A stretch of 64,000 nt of DNA, taken from the NCBI RefSeq assembly GCF_032854445.1, contig NC_088302.1:52544046-52608045 (forward strand), written 5' to 3'. The stretch is from Liolophura sinensis. Taxonomy: Eukaryota; Mollusca; Polyplacophora; Chitonida; Chitonidae. Both the position numbers and the translations under genes were made by a program. Below the pieces are notes generated by a model that worked only from the letters and a program-made list of their open reading frames with translations, was not told the DNA's origin and ran no database searches. Below, one piece after another: positions 1 through 14,600 of the stretch; the first letter of the stretch is position 1, and each line of letters opens with the position of its first letter.

Positions 1-59
1 TATGCATATACATGTAGATATACTATGCTTAGGCTTGGTGCTGCAAATAAGCAAAGCAC

Positions 60-106
<47 letters not shown>
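60..106. repeat. (TA)n microsatellite
   Basis: An uninterrupted TA dinucleotide run of about 45 bases, inside CSNK1G intron 3. Confidence 0.97.
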
Positions 107-107
<1 letters not shown>

Positions 108-3100
108 CCCACAGTATCTCAAATGGAGTGATTGAAGAGCATGTACATGACCAGTTTAGTTATTAATAAGATCTATGAAAGAGAACAAAATTTATGTCTG
201 CATTTCAACCCATGCCAAGTTACGAAAGAAAGCAGACAGCTGTACATGTACTTTATTGTACCAAGGAAGTGCAGGTTAGGTGTGGTAAACAAATGGAAGG
301 GACAAAACTCAGAACCAGAAACCTGCAATCACACATCAGCAGCCATGTCCACTTTTAAGAATATATTACAATATGACCAGGCACCTTCACTGCATTTGAA
401 CAAGATCAGTTTAGTCTGGAGAAGACAGAGCTGGTCAGAGTTTCCATGGTAATTGCAGCCAGCTGAAGTTGAATAGGCCAGCTTTTGGCTTCAATTAGGT
501 GCATCTGTGTGCAGTGTGGTGTGCAGGAGTGAGGCAGAGAGGCAAGTAGACACTGACCAGGCTCTATCTATCAACACCCCCTAATGTTCAGACATCAGCT
601 GATCACTTCATAGCCATTACTAAACATGACCTTGCTGGGCGGTCTGTTACAGAAACCATCCGCAAAAACCATATGCAGTCCGTTCAGACAAGGCACAATA
701 CAGGGCCACGGTGTTGTACTCACACCGTGTACATGTACACATATATACATGTACATGTAGGTCTGAAACTAGAAACATTCAGCTATCAGCATAAATACAA
801 TGTACATATACATGTACATGTATTACACCTAAATTAAGTTGGTTCACACATAAGTACGTAAGTGTAGTATACTCTGCTACATGTATTCGTACCTATTACC
901 CTGCATGTTAGAAAATGTTTCCTAACAAAATGAAAATTACATGTATGTCTTCTTTAGTGATCAAACTACAGTTTATACTAGTACAAGAAGAAATTTCTTC
1001 AAAGGCCAAAAAGTGTGAATAAAGATAGGTGTTATAGGCAGCTTACGACGCAGTTCAGCCGCTAATGGCCACAGTGCTATGACCATAGCAAATATGCTTA
1101 ATGACTGAGATGACTGAGGGCCTGTTCAGGAAAGAACTGTGGGGGGACATACCAAAAGGGTCTGGCCGAATTGGGGTGGGGGCGTGGGGAACAGACCGAA
1201 TGGGGCTGGGTGTTGGGGCACAGAGGGGGCACTTAGCTGGCCCGAAGAAGGCATGCAGTATCTGTGTACATGTCACCTTGCCCACACTGTAGCACCATGG
1301 TTCGCCAGGCTCGGACACTTTCGGGGGTGTTCACAGAGTTCCGAACAAGATCAACGACGACGAAATTTCTGAAAAGAATCTGAGCGTTGACGGAAAATAT
1401 GCATACTATAGAGGAGTAATTAACATGTACACGAAAAGACCCTAAATGAAATGTTTCTTAACAAAAATTTCAGGGCAGAATTTTCTTCATTTGGTTTAGA
1501 AACTTAATCTTTGTTTTATAGTTCCTTTTCATGTATCCTTTAAGAAATCTTGGATAATATCTCTGCCTCAGTCAATATACGTTTTGTGGGTGACTGGCAA
1601 GTCCATACAATGATCAATCATACTATGAATTACATGTAAATACATGGATCATACATATGTAATTGTTAAGAATAAACTACATGTCCATGAATAAATGTGC
1701 ATATAAAATTACATGCAAACTACATTACTTGAAGCAAAGGTGATACAATGATTTTAAACATCATACAAAATCTTGCATCAGAACACAGGAAGTAAAGAAA
1801 ACATGACAATGCATTTACTCAAGTAGTATTGAAAAAGTTACTAGCAAAATAGTCTAACATATCTCCCAAATAATTACTGAAACCATCTGGAGTTGATATT
1901 TGCTACAGAATAGAGAATGTTGTACAACTCTTTCAATATGCAGAGATTAATGAATATTACGGCATTATTAAATATCCTATACATGTACACCGCATTGGTT
2001 GTTAATCACACAATTAAGTACCTGTGCCATTTCACTTGTCTTTAAGATGAATCTAACTCTAGGACTGCAACAAAAGGCAACAAGCACATGTGTATAATAC
2101 AATCTTTGCAATGACTGTAAATACAGGTTTTCCTGGGTTAGTTGCACAGGTGTGCGCATACTGAATTGTGCACAGCATTTCACATACTGTACAGATGACA
2201 TATACACATGAAAACGTACATACAGCATAACCATATACTGTACATGTATATGTATGTATGTACCGTATCCCATAAATACACATATACATAGTAGTGTACT
2301 AAAAGCCGTAGTGGTATGGTGTATTTGGTGTGGTCTCCACTTTATATTAGATCAATTATTCACTTGAAAAGTCTGCAACATACAAGTGACCCTAAACCTG
2401 AAGTTACATTTCGGAAAAACCTTCAGTTGGCCTGAATATTGGAATTCAGAAGTTGCAAACAAGACATCCATGGACCAAATGTACTTTTAGAATAGACAAA
2501 ATGCAACAATATTCACTCCATCAAAATGAAGTATGCATAAATATATGGACTTATTCCTAAATTCTGTTACACTGTAACTAGGAGTTTCACCAACTGTGAA
2601 AATATCATGTAATTGTTAGACTATAGGCTTCAAGTCCAATTTACTTGAATGACAACTTGAGTGATAATGACATACTATAGCAGGCTGGGAAGGTGAGATG
2701 GCAAGGCACTGACCGAAAGCAAAAGAGATGATTTCACTGATGTCATGAGGCTGGTTAAGATCAAAGCATTTCATCATGCTAAGTTTTGATAATAATAATG
2801 GAACCTATATTTCAACACTTACAAAAAACTATCTTGAAAGAAAATGAAATTAATATTTTACTCTAATATTTCGCTCAAACAGTATAGGAATCAGCATGTA
2901 GCTAACAGCAGGCTGAAACTACGTGTCAATCTTTTCTATTAGCCCCAGAACAGGATTGCCAAGATTTCCAATCTAAATGCAGGGTGTTCATTATCTTTAG
3001 AAGTTGGAGGATATTTAAGTAAATTAGGAGGAAGAGGTCGGAAGGTTAATCGCCTACATGTAGGTGCCCTGCCACTCTTAGATGCTACATGCTCTCTGCT

Positions 3101-4143
3101 AACTTCATAAGTTCACAATGCATTAACATATGCTTGGATTGGGAAGACTGGCACAGATTTTATTTGAAATTTGTACACACGTTTTGTTAATTCTTTTTTT
3201 TCCAACACTCCGTAGTTTCTCTTTGCCCTTTAGTTTTGTGTCTTGGGACTCCCAAACCCCTTGAGAGATGTCTTGACAAAAATGTCAGAAAGTCAGCATT
3301 GTTTCACTTGGCACCATGCACATTTCGTACCTTGCCAGTCAGATTTATAATCTATGCAAATTTCCAGACAATTTACGAATCACACTCGGTAGGAAGTACG
3401 CTTTGCGGTGGAAAAGCATGTTTTGTAAGTCAACAAAACTGAATAACAAAGCCTGTCTCACAAAATAATATACAGGTTTTTAAATACATAAATACAGTGA
3501 CAGAAGCATCTGAGAATTTGACAGTGACAAAGGTACATAAATATACATGTATTCTATTTCACAATATCATAACACCACCACACAATATATTTGACGTCCT
3601 AAATAGTTTGAGCAGACAGTTGTGACGGCTACTTATGCACACTTTGTACATGCAGAAATACTAGCCATTGACTACACGTTTAATCTAGCAAAACACATCC
3701 TTGGTACTTTCCTTATATGGAATTTTGTCCACTGTATGACAGAAACTTTTATTTCAATGAAGTAGTTATTTCAACTTGATATAACTTGGTATACACTCAA
3801 ATCTGGCCAAAGTAATGCCCAGAGGAGTGCTTATAGCAACAATTTTGCCCTTTTCCTGTGAATATCTTTATACTGGTAACAAAAAAACAAGAAAAACCCC
3901 ATCGCGTTCTGGATGTCACAGTGTAAATCAATCTGTGTAAATCCAAGGGGCCAGTGTACATCTATATGTATAAAAAATGATCGGTTACATATACATGTGC
4001 ACATGTACATGCATAGATCCATTACATGAACACCCCTCTTCCAACTGTTTTCATCAAGCATGGTAGGCAGCACTGTATTATCTGATTTCAACTGTCATCA
4101 TGTAATTTTCTAATGGAAAGATGAGAGGTCTGGGGAAGTTTAG

Positions 4144-4191
4144 TGTGTGTGTTGGGGGGGGGGGGGGGGGGTGGGGGGGGGGGGGGGGGAA
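4144..4191. repeat. GT/G-rich tract with long poly-G
   Basis: A short (GT)n passes into two G runs of about 19 bases separated by one T. It is a strong G-quadruplex candidate on the plus strand (the non-template strand for plus-strand transcription, the template for CSNK1G). Glycine-rich open frames across it are artefacts. Confidence 0.95.
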
Positions 4192-5815
4192 GAGTTTGGT
4201 GGTGGGGAAGTGTTGCTCACTCATCAGCATCCTCATGCACAGATATCCTGTGCATAACAAGCCCACACAAAGTTACACTGAGTATCATAATGATACCAAA
4301 CACCACATTCTGCACATGCTGCTGCCAGATGAAGCCTACAAATAACCATGTGCCGGTTTTGTCTTCAGTACAGTAGGTGCAGCATGTGCGCTATTGCCTT
4401 TATGCTATCTGGTGTGTATCATAGAATAAAATGTTATAACCTCCTCTTATAGTGTTGTTACGGGAAGCAAGTGTACAAACACACTCAGGAGAGGGGCAGA
4501 AAACATCAGAAAATTTGTTTCATAACAGGCATCTAATAACATGGCTTAAAGTAGAGGAGACCAAGACATGACACACTGTAGTATCAATACTAGTAAAGAA
4601 TGGTACTTAACAAGCTCTACAACAGTCAGATCTGTGTATAATAGGAAAACTTCACACCGAATTTTGTTTCAATGTTGTTTCACAGATACGGACAGATACT
4701 TGCATATAGTGAGGCTCCACATATGATTTGTTGTCTGAAGATACTGTACATTTCACACTTGTAAGCAAATATTTGAATGTATGATGGTGTACAAAACAAC
4801 TGACAAGTGGACAAAGGAAGGAAAGGTCATTTCCAGTCAATGCTCTCCAACACAAAATAAAAATGCATGCACTAAGGTTATAGTACATGTATTCTCTGCA
4901 CCACAGGGGAAGCTGCATTGTCATAGAAAACCTTGATACATGAACATGTACCTGTCTTTGCTAGGGGCATACACATGCAGTTGGTAAATTTAATGTACAT
5001 GTAAGGTCAAGAGCTGTACCTGGAGAAGGCACTTTTAGGGGACACAGGAGCAGCTTTTAACAAATGTTGCATATGGCAGACCAGCTTGACTTCCTCACTT
5101 CCCCCACCCCAATGGTGTCCATACATGTATATCATATGGGAGGGTGGGGGGGCTTCCTTGCCATCTGCCTAGGCTCATATACTTACATCCAGTTGAGGGC
5201 AGAACCAGCTAAAAGAATGACTGGGCCAGGAAACTGCTGGGTCATATATGTACTTATCAGCTGGTACTTGGGTGATCATATAAGTTACACTCTGCATGAC
5301 CCACAAGACAAAGAGACATGTAGACATACTGCTCAGACAGCCACACTATACAGTGGCAGATCTGTCAACACTGTCTGCTGCTGATACTTGTACACACCTA
5401 TATGTAGGTGATTACAAAAACAGGTCTTGAACAAAGCAGGACTAGTGGCCTTCATTACTTCTGCTTTCAGCAAATAGGTTGTGGGTTGTTTTCACCACAG
5501 TGTAAAGTGCGCATAAATCTGTGCTAAAGGTAGTCAGAATCAAGGAGTATGGAGTACACCTAGTCACAGTTTGTTTGTACTGACCTGGCTCATTTGACCT
5601 ACATGTTCACTGGTGGTCTTGTGTACAACAGATACATGTAGTAACCTTCACCACAAAACTTGTCCTGGTCCACAAGTCTACCTAAGGACACACACACAAT
5701 CCACTCTGTTATCTCATTTATCACATTTACCTGACCTTAAGACTTGTGTCTCAGGTTTAGGACAATGTTTACAATGTTGAACAAAACTACAGAGTAATGA
5801 ACTGTTCACATTCTT

Positions 5816-6066
5816 ATTTATTTATTTATTTATTTATTTGATAGGTGTTTTAGGCCATACTCAAGACAGCAGCCAGCATTATGGTGCGAGGAAACTGGGC
5901 AGAACCCAAGGGGGGGGGGGGGGGGGGTGTGAACCCACTACCATCCACAGGTTGCTGGAAGACCTTCCTTATACTTGTGACTTGAACTCACAGCGACTGT
6001 ATTGTTAGGATGCTCCTGGGTCATTGGGCTGCCCTGTCGTGCTAAACACATTGGGCACGAAAGCCT
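5816..6066 (-). mobile_element. tRNA-derived SINE, diverged, minus orientation
   Basis: Read on the minus strand it has a tRNA-like head with box B (GAGTTCAAGTC), the common core and a (TAAA)n tail ending at 5816. The usual short internal G run has expanded to about 20 G at 5910-5929. Confidence 0.85.
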
Positions 6067-6177
6067 GTTTACTATCAGAGGTTTGAAGTACACACGTATC
6101 TACATGTACCTAACCTAATCAAACGTGGACTCATCAACAAATAACACAGCCATCACTGCCAGCAAGTCTAATACATG

Positions 6178-6222
6178 TATTTATTTATTTATCTGATTGG
6201 TGTTTCATGCTGTTCTTAGCTG
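6178..6222 (-). mobile_element. SINE tail fragment
   Basis: ATTTATTTATCTGATTGGTG followed by a diverged core start. Only the 3' tail of the common SINE remains. Confidence 0.6.
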
Positions 6223-7777
6223 TACTTGTATGTATTGTGAAATTTCATGTCTTACACACATGAGAGAATACTTGTTTTTGAACATTTGAACAATTATAAT
6301 CTGTACATGTTGAAGCACATCAAAGCACAAATTTACAATGAGTATTAAACCTTCAAAATTTTAAAATTTTTTTACTGCTTCAAATAATGAATTCTGAAAT
6401 ACTGGAGCTTTATAATCAATTAACACATACGCCTAACTGGATTACATAAACTACAGGTGCAAATAAATTTGCCATACAGGAAAATTTCAGCCAATTACAG
6501 AGGACATAAATGTCACTAGTTCTGAAAAAAAATTAACAAAAGTTACTAACGTCATTAGGCTGAGTTATACTGGATATCCTACTATGTGCTGTGCTCCTTG
6601 CACAAAAGAAATCTTCAATGAATGCAAAACAATGCCTGATGATAACATTTATAATTATGATCCAAATTCCTTATACTGCTGCCTGAAATGTCTGACAAGT
6701 TTCCCGGAAACATATATGGACACACCTGTTTCACACCATGATTACACCAGCTGTTAGCTGCGAGTATTTATTACAACAGTCTGAGTGCTACGCTTGGAAA
6801 GTTGTGTAACGCAAACAATTTTCGACATTAATTAGCCAAATAAGCCACAAGGCTCTCAGCTTGTCAGTTATGGTTGACTGTGGTTCATTTACAAGTATTG
6901 GTAGGCTGCTAGTTTAATGAGCTATGTATGTGAACAACCATAAAACTGCCAACCACAAAAGCTACATGTATGTGATGCAAACATGTAAGCACAAGCAACA
7001 TCTCATTATCATAAAGCTATTTCCAGCTGGGCTGCAAGTCAATCTTCTTTCTCCCTCCTTTAACCCCTATTAAAGCTTCATCTGCACTGGCAGTGAATGA
7101 TCCCACCTTTGGCCCCCAGGCTGACACAACAAAGGCACACTGACACAACAAACACATCCTCTTCTACTGCAGCACATCACTGACTTGGTGGATCCCTAGA
7201 GGATCTGAATTTAGTGGGTGTCTGTTTTAAACTTTGAGATACCTGTAACTCAGTAAGAAGCCAATACACATTAGAGATCATTTACCTCATTACAAAAGCT
7301 GCTGGAATCCATAAATAAAAAAAAAAATGATTCGTCCAGTTGCCTCAAATCAACTCAGCAGTCATTAAATGTTGCTCTCACTAATAGCGCATACATGTAT
7401 ATGTCAATCCCTTGGCATTTTATGTTTGCCTCTGGTCCAGTCAATTAGAATAGATCAGACATCACACCTTAAAGATAATATGTACATACTGAATGGCAGT
7501 AGCAACCTGTAAGGCACACCACTAAGCCAGTTCATTTTGCGTCGGCAATCCTGACAAAGTGCTTCCTGATAGGAAGTTTAGTCATATCAAGACTGTTTAA
7601 GAGATATCTTGTACAGGCCCATATACATCACCATTAACAACCATGACATAACTGTATATGTACATAGCTGATAGTTGCACGTACATTTGTACACAGTGAC
7701 ATTTTGTCAACAAATATTTAAAGGAATGCATCTGGCTCTCAGTTTTACTTATTAATACTATGTACATGGATATACCT

Positions 7778-7868
7778 TTTCCCCCACATACAATACATGT
7801 ACATATTAACACATTCTGGTAATTTTCCCCTACATACAATACATGTACATATTAACACATTCTGGTAA
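7778..7868. repeat. 46-bp tandem duplication
   Basis: Two nearly identical copies side by side (7778-7823 and 7824-7868). Each ends ACACATTCTGGTAAT and contains ACATGTACAT. They differ by one indel and one substitution, so the duplication is recent. Confidence 0.95.
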
Positions 7869-8179
7869 TGACTGAAACTAGAAACTGAAGATGGCAGTAT
7901 TAACCATTTGCTTTACACACCTACATGTACTTTATGTTTGCTGAAACGCAAACCCACCTATCCTCTGATTGATGTTATTGTATACCACATACTTTCGTAC
8001 GACGCACTGTTCAAATGATGTGAATATACACTGCAGGCTAATTCAGCTCTGTGTACATGTTACCAGCAGGTCATGAACCGATACAAGTTCATACACGTCT
8101 TTCCATCAGGCTACTTCTGGTTGTCTTCGATGTATTTGCATGTATGTATTTAACACAGCTTTGAATCCCTCTAATTGTA

Positions 8180-8392
8180 ATGTATTTATTTATCTGATTG
8201 GTGTTTTACGCCACGCTCAAGGCAGCCACCATTATGGTGGGAGGAAACCGGGAAGAGCCTACAAGAAATATACGACCATCCACAGGTTGTTGGATTAGAT
8301 GGACTGGAGTTCACATCGACTGCATTGGTGTGATGCTCCTCGGTCATTGTGCTGCACTTGCGCTGCACTAACCACTAGGCCACGCAAGCCCC
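8180..8392 (-). mobile_element. tRNA-derived SINE, minus orientation
   Basis: Tail TATTTATTTATCTGATTGG at the left, the shared core (GGTGGGAGGAAACCGGG) and a degraded tRNA head ending GGCCACGCAAGCCCC. It lies 220 bp downstream of CSNK1G exon 3. Confidence 0.85.
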
Positions 8393-8612
8393 CAAATGGT
8401 AACCTAACATATAACAGAATCTATATTTACATGTATATGTAAGACACTTCTTGAAATCCTTTATAAACAAAGAATTCACTTCAGATGAAAGATGTAATAG
8501 AAAAAAAGAAAACGAATTCTGACAATCATATCAAAGCATGGCTAACTCCTACAGATAGTTTCCTTTGAAGGTAAACCATTAGAACTTTGGGGTCTGATCT
8601 GAAAAAACATAC

Positions 8613-8682
8613 CTGCTTGCCCAAGTTGTTTGTAGAAGCGATATTCCAGATGTAGCTGAGGGGCTCGGGATTTCATGGGTTC
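8613..8682 (-). CDS. CSNK1G: CSNK1G coding exon 3
   Basis: A 70-nt exon encoding [20 protein letters not shown] and then GQA, a highly conserved CK1-gamma segment around the alpha-C helix. The acceptor is TTTTTGCAG and the donor GTATGT; it ends in phase 1. Confidence 0.92.
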
Positions 8683-11600
8683 CTGCAAAAATAAAGCAAG
8701 ATTCATGAGAAGATACAACTATGAAATCAAAGACTAGTAGAAATTGTGATCAGGACAAGAATTTGCCTTTTCTGCATGTCAGAACTAAAAAATATGCACC
8801 TTTAATGGTACATGTATAAGACATTCACACACACGTTCATGTTTATTTCTCAAAAAAGTAGAGGACATCACCAAAAACTAAGAGTACAGGAAACCTAGCA
8901 GTCATGAAACCACTACAGCTCACCGTCATGAAACCAATAAAGCTTGTGAGTCATGATTATGTGGTACAAAGACCACAACAATTCTGGCCAAGGGGTACAA
9001 CTGTTATTAGTATGGTGTTACATCAATCAAATCAAATAAAACTGACTTCTGGTTGGCTGAAGTTGTTGTCCAGTATATCAGAGCTGCAGAGTATTGCACG
9101 AAAAGGATTAAGAGATAATACGGATTTAACGTAAATGTGCTTTTGTACATACGTTAACAAATTCACAGGTGATTCACATGAACAGTAAACAAATCTCAGT
9201 AACTCTGTTAGTATCACCATCATCTGTAACTACCTCAACAAAATTACATTAGCTTTGAAGTTATAAAGAGTTTATCAACGATGACGCCGTGAATTGTTTC
9301 ATGACTTTCACTTTATTTTCTTATAAATTTACATTTCATGTACAACACATTATTTAATCTTAAATAACAATTTGATTAAAGCCAATTTGTTGTAACACGG
9401 TTAGAGTACTACAACAATTCTGATGATTGAAATTGACAGTATGTTCATCACCATGCTCTTGAACAAGGAAAAAAATCAGAAATTTATTTATATTACTTGT
9501 GATTTAGGCTGTTTTCAAAACCACATCACTAATACGATGGTGGCCAGCATTATAGTGAGAGGAAACTGGGCAGAGCCCAAGGAAAAACCCATGACCACCC
9601 ATAGGTCAAAATTAAGCTAAAATGCCTAATGTCCAAGGTAAAAGACCTACCAGTAACTTGCTACCTAGTAAATGTGAAACTGACACTGGTCCCACTGGTG
9701 TTTGCACTGTTCTTCAACCAGGCAAACAAGTCTAACGTACCCTGTGTACAAACATTTGGCATAGCTCTCGCTCAAGACACAATCTGGGGTCTCCTATATC
9801 TTTGTAGGAGTTTGATGCTCTAATCACCCTGCACCATAGTGAACCTCACGCTAATTACCACACTGTGTCTACACCTACATGAATATGTTAAGCCCTAATA
9901 AATGTTCATCCCTCTCTGTATCATATGCCATCAGAGGCTTATTTCTGTCTTTCAAACTAGTATATTAAATGAACATGTATTACACTGCTAAGTGTATGAC
10001 TTAAACTTGGAAATTGTAAACAATATCTGCAGTAACCAACACAACCCATCTGAAGAACATATATGCAAGGAAAGCCGCTTGAAAATCACAAAACCACGTA
10101 TTAAACTGGTAAACCGGTGAATCAATAGAATCATTGTACATGCACTGACCAATACATACATGCACATTACAGCCTTATCAACCTTCACATTCCAGTAAAA
10201 AGATCTGGACAGAAACTGAACATTTCGGCATTGACTGGTATTTGAAAGTAAAGCCAGTCGGAGATGATGTGAGCAAAGAAACTAATTGATCATGGCCATT
10301 AAACGTCACAAAATCTATCCTCAGCCTCATTCAGTGAGAAAGAAAGCATGGGACAAGATTCGGTATAATCTCTTTATCCAAACGCCTGCTCTGTTTCCAT
10401 GCATACACTATGAAAGATAATTTTCCATCTAGTCTTGTTTCTAAACCCTTATTTTGAATGAGGAAGGTAAATTATACTGTTATGAGTGTATGATTCATGT
10501 TTGCCTCAATACATCATATTTTCACACTTGAATTACAGTACTGTACAGTGTGCCTTGTTTTACAGTGAAATGGAGGAGAATAAATAAGTCAAAACAATGG
10601 ATATTAAGTGAACCATATCAAATATTTATACACTAAAAAGAGAGCATTATAGGACAAATGCCAAAAGCAATTACACAGAAGTATCAGTCATAAGGTATTA
10701 AGACATTTGGAGACTACCCTAATTCTTCTAATTTTTGGGACACCTGACCTGCTCTTTTCAGCCATGGTTAGTCCATTCAACGGCACGTTCATACTTCTCA
10801 ATAAAATTGGGAAAGAATGTTATTCTTTCCTTTCAGCACTACTAATACCTGTCCAAAAATTACAAGAATTAGGGAATACACTGTCCATACATGTGCCTAT
10901 GGTGTTCATCAACATTTAGTATATACATACCTCAGGAATCAATTCTTCACAGCTTTATGCTCATTCAAAGACAGAGTATATGAGAGGTATACTGTATAAT
11001 CATCACTAACTACTGAAGCTCTGTTCAACTGATTTTGTGTTTCTTGTCATTTGTACTCTTAGGTTAAGATGTGTTTTGTCTACAACATAACCTCTTGCAC
11101 ACAAATAATTTGCAGGCAAACAGGAGAGCATCTACATGTAAACAGAAATTCCACAAGATGGAAGAATTGGACCAAATGTAACAGCTACTTGTTATTGTTC
11201 TCCATGTATAATTACATTTTTCTCTTTATTCTTCAGTACTGGTTGTGTCTGTTATCCCCAGCACATGTACATGCACATACAGAATTACAACTGATTTTAA
11301 GAATATTTATACAGTAGAACATGTTAATGTGTGGTAAAAGCCAATGCATTATGTTTCATGCGATCGCTTGTAATGTACAGGAGTACTAAAGCGATTGAAT
11401 ATGGCTTAATATGTAACCAAAACCGGCATATTTACACATGAGGATGTGTACACACATGTACTGCATTTCATGTTCAGGTAAAATAATAACAGTAATATTA
11501 GAATAAAATTAAGTAGTATTGTACTCTCATGTATGCTTAAGGGTTTAGCGTCTTACTAAGCAATTTTCCAGTCATGATCATGTGACGTTGTGGAGTCATT

Positions 11601-14600
11601 ACGTCTTTGTGTACATATACTATGTCTTCTTGTGACAGGGCGAGTCCATGCCCTACAAGTGAAGCTGTCACTGAAGTTTCATGCCGAAGACAACACACAT
11701 TACACCATAACGAGTCACATTATACTAACACTGAGCCAACGATTCCTTGCCTTAACCTTTCAGTGCTGAGCGCAAAGGGAGGCAGCAGCAAGTATGATTT
11801 TAGAAGTCCATGGTACTACCTGGCCCGGATTTGATCCCTGAGTCTCCAAGCTTCAAGGCTTAAGAAGAAATGCATAACCACGTAGTGCATGTACATGTAA
11901 ATTATGCATGACATTTAGTTGAGTGACCCACTCTTTACTTGACAATAAAGTATTACTTGGCTGGATCAAAGTGCACATACATATAAACATGTCTTCACAA
12001 GCTCATAAATTCAACTTGATGTATGCCATGTTGAAAAGCTACTTAGTCATGTACTACCAGGAGAAAGGCATTGTCAGGCATACATCATTCCCAATAAATC
12101 AAAAGTGTTTTCTAATTCCTTCAAGGTGGAAGTCAAATAGTGGTTCACTTCACGCCTTGTTATTTCTATACATGTTACTTATACATTGCATGGGCTTGTG
12201 TACGTTGTATGTCTTCACACTGCCCTAAAATCACGCCACTTGCATGAACCTTCAAACTACCAGGGATAACCAGCCCCTAAAACTACTGACAACAGTTCTG
12301 TACTTGGTCAACCCTTAAGAGCTGGCGCAGTTACTTGAAACAGCTGGCATCATAAACAACTAGTACAGGGCACTTCACTGTAAATAAAACCTAGTTCTTG
12401 CCTCTTTCACAGATCTTATGTTTTGTTATCCTAGAATACCAGGGTTAGTCTAGATCTTATCCCCATTCACACTAGGAAATGTACAATTTTAATTCCACTT
12501 TGACAATGTACATGCATCTCTTCAAGCATGTAATGAAGATGTGTTGAAGTGCTTCTGGCTAGAAAGACTTACTAGTTGAAGCTTAAACAATGTTTGTCCA
12601 TCCAAGATGATAAGCTGCATGAATTCACATGCATGAAATATGCACATAAGCATATTTATACTAAAGTCCAGCTATATATGTTCATGTATATTGTAGGGCT
12701 GCTCCACAAAAATGTACACACGCAGCAGCACAGACAGGTGTTGCACATTATATATACATATAATCATTAAAGTACTACACTTACATGTACAGGGATTAAC
12801 CTATATAAATCTGTAGTATAAACTTCCTGGTGTCTGTTTTGACGTACAGTTCCTGAAATTAATCCATCCTTATCCTTAACATACAGCTGTAACCTGCAAG
12901 TTATGCTAACTGTTCTTTAACTTGTCAGCCATGGTCTGATTTTGCTCTGTTTGTACACATTGTATGTACACTATCCCACCATCAAGAATACAACAAGACA
13001 TTCATTGACAGTTTTGCGAACTGACTGAAAAAACAGGAGTGATCATCCCTGAATTATCAGTCAGGAGAATTTGTTCGCCTATTGTTCATGTAGGCAAAAG
13101 GATGTACATGTAGCGGTGGCAGGAATTCTCATTTTCAGCTCTCTTATAGTACACGTACACTCATCCTATCACGCCACTGTTCTTTTGTGACACATCAATT
13201 ATGTACATGTACATTGTCCATACATGCTGTCAATGTTGCCTCATCCAACAAGACACCATGCCAAGCGAGTACAGTCTCTGATCATCAAGATGACAACCAT
13301 GCCTTGTTTTTATCTTAGTTATCCTCAGTTGCTTGCAACAAAGATTTCTACATCAATTTTTGTGTCCATCACAACATGCTTATGAATGAACTCATCAAGC
13401 CAGAAAGTTGCAGGAATGTTTTTATATGGATACTGGACATGACAGAATGACAGCATCCTATGAATCGGATTCTTCATATCAATGAAAGCCTGTTTTAAAA
13501 CTGGCAGATTGCTGTCAGGCCTTGACTGAAAGTGTGTTATGATAATATGAGCATAAGTAGCCAAGCTACTGGCTGATCTGGTCTTGAGGCATATATAGCA
13601 AGTCAGGCTGAATCAGTCTTCATCTCCCTCTAAATCAATAACCACATCTACATAACATATAGCTTATTATCACCCGACCCTGGCAGGTTCAGTCATGTCA
13701 AATCACAGCTTGGCCAATCTATCCCCCTATGCGTTGGCCAGCTTACACAACAATGAGTGGAGGCTGCTAACACAATTAATCTTCGAGCTGGGGAAAGCAA
13801 TCAGAATAAAAGGCATTCAGAAATATGTTTTTGTCACAGATATGGAATCCACACAGGTCTAGTTAGATTCTACTATGTACAACAATATTTCATGACTGTA
13901 TAATGAAAGGTCAAATAGACATACATTATACATGTACATACCAATAACAAGCAAATTTATAAACATGTACAGATGGTCTTGAAACTGCAAAACAAAAGTC
14001 AACATGTACTACACAACTGCAGGATGCTTTCTCATCCAACACTGAGAAATGTACTCTGATGTTTTAAATATAAAAATTAAAAATTCACACGAACTGCTAT
14101 CTCCGTTAAGTTAATCTAGTTAATCCATTTGTTTACTTCACGATATTCATGATAAAAGTAGCATACATGTATACATATACTAGTGGAATAAAGTAGGATG
14201 CTGTGAGTTCAAATCTAGCTCTAGCTGGCTTTCCTGAAATTAATAAGCCAATTATTTTCATGTTGTAACATTCTTGGTAAACTTTCACAAAGAAACATTT
14301 CTCCTGGTGGAATAAACACTGCTTCCAGGCATGTACATATCGTCTGCCACACAATTGTTACAAAATTTTAACCTTTCCAAGACAATATGATTTCCCAAAA
14401 GCTGTTGTGGAGGATGGAACGAAAAGTACATATCAACATGAGAAATTGTTGGTGGACACCTAGCATTTATAATCACTGATTTCTGTCAACAACATCCCAT
14501 TTTATAAATACCCTACATGACCTAAAATTTCGTCCATGTCTAAGTTGCTAATTTTTCGAGGTTCTGGGAGTTCTATTGATTTTAGAAAGGCCCTCTGAAA

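Larger units (their letters stand above)
1..8612 (-). other. CSNK1G intron 3 (partial)
   Basis: No coding exon is recognisable on either strand. The region holds a (TA)n run, long G tracts, SINE copies, a 46-bp tandem duplication and very many TACATGTA-type palindromes. Open frames here are short and show no family resemblance. Confidence 0.7.

Noticed and set aside
3801-3840. Possible further CSNK1G exon on the minus strand
   Set aside because: A short resemblance to the next kinase segment fails on translation and there are no splice sites.
4121-4376. Glycine- and proline-rich frames
   Set aside because: Caused by poly-G runs; no coding signal outside the tract.
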